From Hippopus hippopus (lineage: Eukaryota; Mollusca; Bivalvia; Cardiida; Cardiidae), in NCBI GenBank assembly GCA_946811185.2, contig OX328096.1, forward strand, positions 51,660,252 through 51,724,251: DNA of 64,000 bases, read 5' to 3'. Positions 33,570 through 41,376 of the stretch are shown here, piece by piece; position 1 is the stretch's first letter; each line of letters begins with the position of its first letter. A program made the position numbers and the translations under genes. Below the pieces are notes generated by a model. It had not been told where the DNA came from. It saw only the letters and a list, made by a program, of their open reading frames with translations, and searched no databases.

Positions 33570-36500
33570 ATGGGTAAAAGAAAAAGAATAATAACCTATT
33601 CAGACAGCGAAAGTGACGATGAGGTGATTCCGCCAACAAAAAAGAAAAAAACTAGACCGTTGAAAGAAGAAAGTGACGATGAGATATTTCCACCAATAAA
33701 AAAGAAAAAAACTAGACCGTTGAAAGAAAAAAGTGACGATGAGATATTTCCACCAACAAAAAAGAAAAAAACTAAACCGTTGAAAGAAGAAAATGACAGC
33801 GACGATGAAAGTATCAACTCTAACTTAGACATGAAAAGTCTATATGATTTAACAGAAAAGGGAAATAAGAAGTCAAGAAAATTTAAAACAGAATCACATG
33901 TGCTGATGCTGAGTTTTAAGAAATTTGAAGAATTAACACCTCAGAGACTACTTGGATTATTTGACGATGTTACCCATGAAATCATTCGAAAGTTAAATGC
34001 TAACCCTACGGACATGATTAGAATTACCATCAATCATCCTTCGTTGGAAATAGGAATCCATATTCCTTTTTTAGCTGCAGCCCAGTTACAAGGTGAAACT
34101 ATGCTGAATGAAATTGAACGAGTTTTACAATCGAATACAGATTTCGTCTTGAACGATGGATTCATGACATTTGACATTACACATACAATACCACCAAGTG
34201 GTAGCGGAAAACAAAAATATAGATCGTCAGAATTAGATTCGAAGTTTTTTGCCCAGAAGAAGCAATCTATTATACAAATTGGTAATCATGACCAACTATG
34301 TTTTGCAAGAGCTGTTGTTGTGGGAATTTGCTACAGTGAACGTGAAAACACCGAAGTATGGAATAGAAAATGGCGTCGTATTTGTCGTTCAAAACGCCTT
34401 TTTCAAAAGACTGAAGCTGAGAAATTGTTAAATGAAGCTGGAGTTTCACCAACACAGTCTGTAGGAATTGATGAATACAAAAAAATTCAAACATTCTTGT
34501 ATGAAAAAGGCTATGTCATTAAAGTTCATCAACAGCATTCAAAAGTGGAAAAAATATTTAAACATCCAGAAGTGAAAACCAATAGTAAGATCATACATTT
34601 GTACTTTCATCAAAACCATTATGACTACATCAAATCTATCAAAGGTTTTCTTAGTTGTGGATATTATTGTGAGTTCTGTGATGTGGGTTACTCTAACCGG
34701 GAAAGTCATGGTTGTTCAAATATCTGTAAAGGTTGTTACCGCAAAAGTTGTTGTCGCAAAGGAAAATGTCCATCAGAAATTAAAGAATATGTTTGCAGTG
34801 ATTGCAATAGACGATTTTTTAGTGATGAATGCTTTGAAAATCACAGAATTGTTCAAGGTAAAGAAAAGAAATCTATTTGTGAATTAGTAAAACTCTGTTC
34901 GAAATGTGGTGTACAGTATCTTATCAGAAAGAAAAATCATGTTTGCAATGGAAAGAAAAAGTGTCATATCTGTAAGAGAATTGTTAACTTTTCTCATCAA
35001 TGCTATATTCAGCCTTACCAAAGTAAGTTGAACCATGATAGCGATGACGAGACGAGTTCTTCTGTAGTTAAAAAACCACAGTTTATTTTCTTTGATTTTG
35101 AATGCAAGCAAGACACAGGGGTACACATCCCGAATTATTGTATTGCACACAGAGCATGTGATGAATGTATCGATAAATCACTTGATTTTCATTGTTCTAC
35201 ATGCAGTAAATTTGAAGAGGGTAGGGAAGTTAAAACTTTCAAAATTGATCATGAATGGAAACAATATTATGAAGTTAGAACTGAATGGTGTACGTCTGAT
35301 CGATTCTTTCAATTTCATGAGTTTTGGTTTGGCAAAATTTCCAGCCACATTTGGTCTTCAAGAAATGAAAAAAGGTTACTTTCCTCACTGGGCAAATACA
35401 GATAAATTTTGGAGTTACATTGGACCTTACTTGGATATATCTTATTACAAACCCGACTCAATGTCTGAAGAGGCTAGGTCAAAATTCATAGTTTGGTATA
35501 ATGACAAACTTCAAAAGGGTGAGGAATTCAATTTTCAGAAGGAGATGGAATTGTACTGTAGATCAGATGTTGATATCCTCAGACGAGGATGTGTTGAATT
35601 CAGAAAGGTGTTTATCGAACAGGGTGGTATTTGTCCATTTTTAGAGGCGATTACCATTGCAGATGCCTGTAACAAGGTCTGGCGAAGCAAATATTTGCCA
35701 GAAAATCAAATAGCTATCATTTCAAGTAAAGACTCATCAAGACGTCGCTTTTCTATGAAAGCGATACGGTGGATTCAAAGTGTAGCTCAGGAAAAAGGTA
35801 TTAATATTCGGCATGCAAAAAATGGTGGGGAAGTTCAAATCGGGAGATATAGTGTAGATGGTTTTCACCGTCAATCAAACACGGTTTATGAATTTCCTGG
35901 GGATTTATATCATGGTTGTCCTGTATGCTATACAGATCGAAAACAGATCAATCCTATTAATGGGAAATCCATGTCTGAATTGTACGAACGTACTTTTGAA
36001 CGTATAGCAGATATCGAAAAAATGGGATATAATGTAGTGTACATTTGGGAACACGATTTTGATGCTAAGATGAAGGATAAAGAGTACAAAAAACTCATTG
36101 AAAAGTTATATCCACATTTGGACCCTATCGATCCGAGGGATGGTTTGTCCGGGGGAAGATGTAATGCAATAAAAATTGGATATGATGTTGATGAAAAAAA
36201 AACCAAAAAGGAAATCAAGTACATTGATATCTGTTCTCTATACCCTTATGTTTGTAAACACAAATCCTATCCTGTAGGTCTGCCAAAAATTTTGTCTGCT
36301 GAGAATATTGATATGAACAATATCCGACAATATGAGGGATTAATCAAGTGTAAAGTTTTACCTCCAACTGATTTGTTTCACCCCGTTCTTCCAGTTCACT
36401 GTAACAACAAAATGATGTTCCCACTCTGTATGAAATGTGCAGAAGAAAGCTCAAACATTTGTAGGCATGGTAAAGAAGAGAGGGCTTTGGTCGGAACTTG

Positions 36501-37497
36501 GGTTACTTTTGAATTATTCAAGGCTCTTGACTGTGGTTATCGATTATTGCAAGTGTATGAAGTTTGGCATTTCAATTCTGTATCAGATCAGTTCTTTAAA
36601 CATTATGTGGACAATTTCTTGAAAATTAAGCAAGAAGCCAGTGGTTATCCAGGTTGGTGTCAATCAGACTCAGAAAAAGATCAGTTCGTTTGTGAATATG
36701 AGAAGGTGGAAGGTGTTCGTCTTGATCCAAGTTGTATTCAAAGAAATCCTGGGAGAAGATCATTTGCTAAGATTATGTTGAACTGTCTTTGGGGAAAATT
36801 AGCTCAGCGTGAAAAAATGACCCAGACGGAATACATCAGTGATCCGTCTAAATATTTTGAATTAGTCACCAACCCTAATTTCATTGTAAAGCATGTAGAA
36901 ATCTTTGACGAGGACTGTTCATTCATCTTGGTTAAATATGAATCAAAGTTGGAACATATTGAAACCCACGCTACAGCCAATGTGGTAGTAGGGTCTTACG
37001 TAACAGCTTATGCAAGGTTGGAATTGTACAGTGTTCTTGAAAAGTTAAAAGATAGAGTTCTGTATTTCGATACAGATAGTTGTATGTACATTCACGACCC
37101 TGAATTATGGAATCCTTCTATTATTAACAGCCGACTAGGAAAATGGACTGATGAAGAACCTGATTGTAAAATTACTCAATTCAGAGGGCTTGGGCCTAAG
37201 AATTATGCTTACAAAATGAAAACAAAAGATGGAGAAGAGATAAGCAAATGTAAAGTAAAGGGGATTACTCTGGATTACAATACAAAGCAGGTGGTAAATT
37301 TTGATACATATTCGAAATGTGCTTTGGATCGCACAATAGAAATCAAAATTCAGTATGATTGTAAAATTAAAAGACACAGAGATAGAACGGTTACCAGTGA
37401 ACCACAAACAAAAACGTTTCGCTCTGTATACACCAAGAGAGTTATTGTAAATGGTACTGACACTGTACCCTATGGTCATAAAAGTTTGAGAAAATAA
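33570..37497 (+). pseudogene. PolB: Protein-primed family-B DNA polymerase, broken in exonuclease domain
   Basis: The N-terminal frame runs 33570-35405; the C-terminal frame is open from 35092 to 37497. N-part: three 20-residue SDDE...KKKKT repeats (about 11-75), an OTU-like Cys/His pair (C244 in DQLCFARA, H350 in NHYDYI), then Cys/His clusters (about 360-490) and the Exo I motif FDFEC (D509, E511). The second frame resumes just before the IDSFNF block and contains Exo III (YCRSD), motif A DICSLYPY (Asp codon at 36226), motif B with NCLWGK (about 36769-36790), motif C YFDTDS (37063) and KGITL. The Exo II segment (HNxxGYD-type) is missing and the frame changes near 35240, so this copy probably makes no full enzyme. 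Polymerase-core residues look intact. The start is the ATG after the TATA box. This enzyme type replicates linear DNA using a protein primer. Confidence 0.88.
35232..35260 (+). other. Deletion/frameshift junction in the polymerase gene
   Basis: Upstream of about 35240 the sequence aligns in frame 1 to the region after Exo I. Downstream of about 35250 it aligns in frame 2 to the region after Exo II. Roughly 50-80 residues seem to be missing, judged from the usual spacing in this family. The exact breakpoint cannot be placed without a relative to align. Confidence 0.7.
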
Positions 37498-37578
37498 TTT
37501 TATATCACATTGTTGTGTAGAAATCAGTCAAAGTAAGTCGAGAAAAAAATATTAGCCGCTGGTCAAAAAATAACAGCC

Positions 37579-38232
37579 ATGTTGACGCTACCAATAGAAC
37601 TGCGTGAAAAAATTTATGGAGAATTTGTTCGACAGCATACGCTTGATAAACAAACACAGCTTAATATTAAATTTTTCTGTGTGAAAATTTGGATCGAAAA
37701 AATGTTTAAATGGGTTGCAAAAGGAGAAAAGTCCTCCAAAGTGTATGGTATAATCAACTTTATTACGACGATGGTGGACAAATCGGACTTGGGTCTCTTT
37801 CTCAAAACTCATTTAGCAGATAGCTGTTTGAAAGACAATGTTATTAGTAACCCGTTTCGATCCACAAGCCGATGGACATTTTTTATCATAGGAAGAACAG
37901 AAGAAAGTTTTCTTAACGTTCTGAAAACGAAATCAGTTTTATTTGACTTTTACTTACGGTACAAAAAAGGATCTGTTCATTCCTACGGAGAAACAATGGA
38001 AACCATGTCAGGGTATATTCTATTTGATAGAGATGTTACAGAAGAAGTAGTATATTCAGCTCTTTCAGCAAAAGACGCTTATAGACATGTTGCTCCATTC
38101 CTAGGACTACGAGATTTCGACGATATGGACAGTGAGTATACAATGTTTTTGGGGTATGACCAATTGCATAAAGACATTACGGAATATGAAAACAAATGTG
38201 AAACTCGTGGTATTTGCGAATTTGCATTGTAA
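37579..38232 (+). CDS. 217-aa protein of unknown function
   Basis: Starts MLTLPIELREKIY, which resembles the beginning of an F-box (LPxEL..KI). The middle (about residues 95-190) has a strand-helix pattern: SRWTFFIIG, then MSGYILFDRDV, then HVAPFLGLRDF and YTMFLGYDQ. This faintly recalls the motif order of HUH rolling-circle Rep domains, but the paired catalytic His and the usual Tyr-Lys motif are not there. The last residues are encoded inside the right terminal repeat. It follows the polymerase by 81 bp with no obvious promoter and may be co-transcribed. Downstream AATAAA at 38526. No confident family. Confidence 0.7.
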   Translation: MLTLPIELREKIYGEFVRQHTLDKQTQLNIKFFCVKIWIEKMFKWVAKGEKSSKVYGIINFITTMVDKSDLGLFLKTHLADSCLKDNVISNPFRSTSRWTFFIIGRTEESFLNVLKTKSVLFDFYLRYKKGSVHSYGETMETMSGYILFDRDVTEEVVYSALSAKDAYRHVAPFLGLRDFDDMDSEYTMFLGYDQLHKDITEYENKCETRGICEFAL

Positions 38233-38239
38233 AAAAAAT

Positions 38240-38480
38240 TGTTATATACTGTTTTTGCGAATAATTCATTGCCAAAAATAATTCATTGCGAAAAAATAAT
38301 TCATTGTGATTAATTCATTGCGATTAATTCATCGTGAATAATTCATTGTTAAGAAATTTTTTTTCAGTGTGATTTTTTCATTGTTAAGAAAATGTTTTTT
38401 ATGCTGTATTATAAAAATGTTTCCTTGTGATTTTTTTTTTCATTGTCAAGAAATTTTTTCATTGTCAAGAAATTTTTTAT
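38240..38480. repeat. Reiterated AATTCATTG(C/T)GA units, right copy
   Basis: Mirror of 30735-30960: repeated ATAATTCATTGCGAAAA, TTAATTCATTGCG and TTTTTCATTGTTAAGAA blocks just inside the repeat border. Confidence 0.7.
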
Positions 38481-38525
38481 AATGCATTGCAAAAAAAATG
38501 TTTCAATGTTTAGTTCTGTTCAGTA

Positions 38526-38546
38526 AATAAAAGTTCAATAAATAAA
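38526..38546 (+). terminator. Poly(A) signals (AATAAA)
   Basis: Three overlapping AATAAA motifs in AAATAAAAGTTCAATAAATA. They lie about 300 bp after the 217-aa gene and probably serve it and the polymerase. Confidence 0.65.
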
Positions 38547-38684
38547 AGTTCAAAAAACAATAGAGTTCTTCATTCTGTTTTTCCCCAAAGACTTGTTCTG
38601 TCTACATTTTTCCATACAACGTCTCATAACTTTTTTGCTATATTAGCATGAAACGCAGCATGGAAAAAATGTATGTGCTTTCTG

Positions 38685-38826
38685 CCAGGTCCGAGCTCTT
38701 TAAAAAATTTCAATCCTCCTTAAACGTATAAAGCCCCCCCCCGTTATTTTCACACAATCACCATTTCTTGATTCTCAGCTAACGATCACTTCGAAAGCAG
38801 TGTCAATATTCGGAAGCAATATCAAT
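38685..38826 (+). promoter_or_regulatory. Class 2 promoter and leader of the 88-aa gene
   Basis: GAGCTCTTTAAAAAATTTCAA, then TATAAAG (38727-38733), then a leader (ATTCTCAGCTAACGATCACTT) shared with the 220-aa gene. No GCGGGAAAA or CRE. Confidence 0.75.
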
Positions 38827-39093
38827 ATGGAGGAGGTAAATCATCAACTACGTGAGGCTCTCCAAGAGTATCTAAATGCCGGGCAGCAGTTATTGCAACT
38901 AACCACTCATCTCGTAGGAGAGGAGGAACAAAACCAACTGCAACGTATAACACAGCCATACAAAGATCTCGGCGAAAGATTAGTTCAGCTATTATTAAAG
39001 ACAACACCGGATATCATTTTGGTTGATATCGAATTTGGGAGGAAGATTACAGCATGCCCCATTTGCCAAGCGAATTTCGGGTGCTGCCATTAG
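38827..39093 (+). CDS. 88-aa helical protein with C-terminal CxxC...CCH
   Basis: Starts at the MEEVNHQL methionine 94 bp after the TATA box. Residues 1-65 are Glu/Gln/Leu-rich helices with NAGQQLLQL and QRITQPYKDL. The tail CPICQANFGCCH is a compact zinc-binding-like motif. No family recognised. The left-repeat copy lacks 12 residues that include CPI. Followed 37 bp after the stop by a histone-type stem-loop. It combines a class 2 promoter with a stem-loop 3' end, so the two signals are not strictly coupled. Confidence 0.75.
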   Translation: MEEVNHQLREALQEYLNAGQQLLQLTTHLVGEEEQNQLQRITQPYKDLGERLVQLLLKTTPDIILVDIEFGRKITACPICQANFGCCH

Positions 39094-39129
39094 AAGTGGA
39101 AAAAACACAGCCTCCAAAAAAAACAAAAC

Positions 39130-39145
39130 AGCCCTTTTCAGGGCT
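39130..39145 (+). terminator. Histone-type stem-loop after 88-aa gene
   Basis: AGCCCTTTTCAGGGCT: perfect six-pair stem, TTTC loop, 5' flank AAAAC. Then ACCCATCTAGCACGAAAG downstream. Confidence 0.9.
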
Positions 39146-39289
39146 ACCCATCTAGCACGAAAGTTCTATCTTTTTTAAAATTGTCAAAAAACTCAAAAGA
39201 TTTACAATCAAAAAAAAGTCATAGATTAGTCAAACTCTAGTTTTTTTCTAACCCCGAACAAGAAAAAAATGCAACAAAGCTGCGGATTG

Positions 39290-39455
39290 GTCAACAATAA
39301 AACATTTAGTATTAGAAATAAATCGTTGATTCTTATTGGACAACATTAATTTTGGAGCCAAAACAGCATGAAACGCCGACGCGGGAAAAACATAGGAGAA
39401 AATGACGTCATGGGTCAACTAGTTCAATCCGTCTGAAAAACTATAAATCTCGGCG
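39290..39455 (+). promoter_or_regulatory. E2F/CRE/TATA promoter cassette of the 104-aa gene
   Basis: ATTGG (inverted CCAAT) motifs at about 39272-39340, GCGGGAAAA 39382-39390, TGACGTCA 39404-39411, CTATAAAT 39442-39449. ATG follows at 39485. Confidence 0.85.
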
Positions 39456-39484
39456 ATTTATTTTTCATACATTTCATTTTCACA

Positions 39485-39799
39485 ATGGCTTCAAGACCAT
39501 CACTCCTCGTCACTTGGATGGATGCCGAGCGAAAGTTAACAAGAGCAAGGAGACAAATCGTCTTACTTAAACAGCGCTTAGTTGGAGTGAGAAGACGATA
39601 CGAGAGGGCTGAGCTTGCTAATAACAGGGTGTTCTGTTATAACCTTCGGATGAAGGAACTCATTATTGAGGGCATGCTTGAAATGTATTTTCAGTATGTT
39701 ATTTCAAAAACAGAGGAGGTAGACCGTCTTTTCCGCGCGCAAATCGCCGCTGAAAGGAGTGAGTCAGACAGCGAATCGACTGATGCTGATACTGAATAA
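39485..39799 (+). CDS. 104-aa basic helical protein with acidic Ser-rich tail
   Basis: Residues 10-50 form an Arg/Lys-rich helix (ERKLTRARRQIVLLKQRLVG, then RRRYERAE). A hydrophobic helical middle (about 55-80, LIIEGMLEMYFQYVI) is followed by ESDSESTDADTE. This suggests a dimerising or DNA-associated protein; no family recognised. Present only in the right repeat. E2F/CRE promoter and stem-loop 3' end. Confidence 0.75.
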   Translation: MASRPSLLVTWMDAERKLTRARRQIVLLKQRLVGVRRRYERAELANNRVFCYNLRMKELIIEGMLEMYFQYVISKTEEVDRLFRAQIAAERSESDSESTDADTE

Positions 39800-39830
39800 A
39801 CATTTTCAAAAATCAGCTCTTCTCAAAAAC

Positions 39831-39846
39831 AGCCCTTTTCAGGGCT
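39831..39846 (+). terminator. Histone-type stem-loop after 104-aa gene
   Basis: AGCCCTTTTCAGGGCT, 31 bp past the stop, with CAAAAAC before and AACCATCTACCACGAAAGATC after: one of the two best matches to the animal histone 3' end layout. Confidence 0.92.
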
Positions 39847-39969
39847 AACCATCTACCACGAAAGATCTATCTTTCTTCAAATTGTCATTTCTTCAAATTG
39901 TCAAACTTCTTTCTTTTAGAAGAGTCACACTCCAAAAAGAGTTACACTCCAGAGAGTTACGCTGAAAAG

Positions 39970-40320
39970 AGCAAAAACTCAGAAAAAAGACTAAGTCCAA
40001 CTCAATGGCCAGACATTTAGAAAGAAAAAATCATCCATAGATGTAGAATAAACTAAGTCCAGCTCAGTGCTCAGACATTTAGAAAGAAAAAATCATCCAT
40101 AGATGCAGAAAAACTAACCCCAACTCAATGCTTAGACATTTAGAAAGAGAATTCATTCATAGATGCAGAAAAAGACTAAACCCAACTCAGTGCTCAGACA
40201 TTTAGAAAGAGAAATCGTCCATAGATGTAAAAAAAAGTCTAAGTTTAACTCAGCGATATAGGGACAAATTCCATTTAGAGAGAAAAAATCATTCATAGTA
40301 TGAAAAAAACTAAAAAAGTG
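39970..40320 (+). repeat. Tandem 60-bp repeats between small genes
   Basis: Five units of AAAAA(G)ACTAA(G/A)(T/C)CCAACTCA...CAGACATTTAGAAAGA...ATCATCCATAGATG. Related to 42150-42320. Confidence 0.8.
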
Positions 40321-40330
40321 ATCCATTACA

Positions 40331-40338
40331 CATATAAA
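40331..40338 (+). promoter_or_regulatory. TATA box of the 46-aa gene
   Basis: CATATAAAAC about 75 bp before the ATG. No E2F/CRE cassette directly upstream. Confidence 0.5.
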
Positions 40339-40408
40339 ACACTAAACTCTTGATTAGTTTTTCTCATTCACCATTAACTTTTCGTAAAACCTGAACCAGG
40401 ATCCCACA

Positions 40409-40549
40409 ATGTTTGGATTAACAATTTTTCTCTCATTGCTCTTCTGGTTAGAAGAAAGAGAACGTTTCAGATATATCAGACATGAAATTGAGCATCTGAT
40501 GCAAATGCTAGATAAAATGGAATCAATCAAAAGAAAGAGAGGAGGCTAA
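40409..40549 (+). CDS. 46-aa microprotein, hydrophobic start plus basic helix
   Basis: Starts MFGLTIFLSLLFWLEERERF and ends SIKRKRGG. The first 14 residues are hydrophobic enough for a membrane anchor or signal, and the rest is a charged amphipathic helix. It has its own TATA box upstream and a stem-loop 3' end, the same gene layout as its neighbours, which is the main reason to accept so short a frame. Right repeat only. Function unknown. Confidence 0.55.
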   Translation: MFGLTIFLSLLFWLEERERFRYIRHEIEHLMQMLDKMESIKRKRGG

Positions 40550-40576
40550 AAAAGTGCATTCTGTACAAAAAAAGCA

Positions 40577-40592
40577 ACCCTTTTCAGGGGTA
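40577..40592 (+). terminator. Weak stem-loop after 46-aa gene
   Basis: AACCCTTTTCAGGGGT: four pairs around TTTC, then one mismatch. No ACGAAAG follows. An AATAAA lies 10 bp downstream (40602), so this gene may use either signal. Confidence 0.6.
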
Positions 40593-40689
40593 GCTATCTT
40601 AAATAAACATCTTTCTTTTCATTTTGTCAGAAGACTCATAATCAAAAAAAGTCATAGGTTAGTTAAACTCTAGTTTTTTCTAACCCCGA

Positions 40690-40885
40690 ACAAGAAAATG
40701 TAACAAAACTATAGATTGGTCAACAATAAAACATTTAGTATTAGAAAAACAACGATAATTCTGATTGGATAACATTAATTTTGGAGCCAAAACAGCATGA
40801 AACGCCGACGCGGGAAAAAACATAGGAGAAAATGACGTCATGGGTCAACTAGTTCAATCCGTCTGAAAAGCTATAAAACCCAGCG
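40690..40885 (+). promoter_or_regulatory. E2F/CRE/TATA promoter cassette of the 75-aa gene
   Basis: Inverted CCAAT motifs (GATTGG) at about 40715 and 40764, GCGGGAAAA 40810-40818, TGACGTCA 40833-40840, CTATAAAA 40871-40878. ATG at 40930. Confidence 0.88.
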
Positions 40886-40929
40886 TTATTTCCCGCACAT
40901 CATTCATTCTCTTCGACTTACAGATAAAA

Positions 40930-41157
40930 ATGGAATGCACACTTCGAGATATGAATTTTTGGGAGCTTGCCCAGCTATCGGTGAAGAAGGACAGAAAGAA
41001 GAAGGAGTTCGTCGTACCATCGACGGAAGACTGGAGTGATGATAAAGAGCCACCGTTCTCACTTCAATACAACTTAGATGCTCAGGAGCTAAAAAGGATA
41101 AGGAGACGGGCTGCGAGTAGCTGTCCAGCATGCAGGAAGGTTGGAGGTTGTGCTTAA
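40930..41157 (+). CDS. 75-aa basic protein with C-terminal CxxC, right copy
   Basis: Same protein as 29430-29657: LSVKKDRKKKEF basic patch, EDWSDDKEPP acidic segment, KRIRRRAASS, then CPACRKVGGC. The two copies appear identical over the whole frame, which implies recent insertion or ongoing homogenisation of the two repeats. Two stem-loops and the tandem array follow. Confidence 0.8.
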   Translation: MECTLRDMNFWELAQLSVKKDRKKKEFVVPSTEDWSDDKEPPFSLQYNLDAQELKRIRRRAASSCPACRKVGGCA

Positions 41158-41170
41158 AAACACAACCTCC
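41143..41170 (+). other. Hairpin overlapping the stop codon
   Basis: GGAGGTTGTG and CACAACCTCC form a 10-bp stem around CTTAAAAA. The stop codon (TAA) lies in the loop. Present in both terminal repeats. Confidence 0.7.
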
Positions 41171-41177
41171 AAACCAG

Positions 41178-41216
41178 GTCCCTTTTAGGGACACCCCAAC
41201 AGCCCTTTTCAGGGCT
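41178..41216 (+). terminator. Two stem-loops after right 75-aa gene
   Basis: GTCCCTTTTAGGGAC (41178-41192), then AGCCCTTTTCAGGGCT (41201-41216) with AACCATCTACCACGAAAG downstream. Confidence 0.9.
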
Positions 41217-41376
41217 AACCATCTACCACGAAAGTTCTACCTTTCTTCAAATTGTCAGACGTAAGTTCTATCTTTTCTTCAAATTGTCATTTCTTCAAAT
41301 TGTCAGACGAAAGTTCTACCTTCAAGCTGTCAGACGAAAGTTCTATCTTCAAGTTGTCATTTCTTCAAATTGTCAC

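Noticed and set aside
40904..41194. 96-codon frame antisense to the 75-aa gene (also 29393-29683)
   Set aside because: It overlaps the promoter-supported sense gene completely and includes the stem-loop sequence. It has no TATA box or 3' signal of its own.
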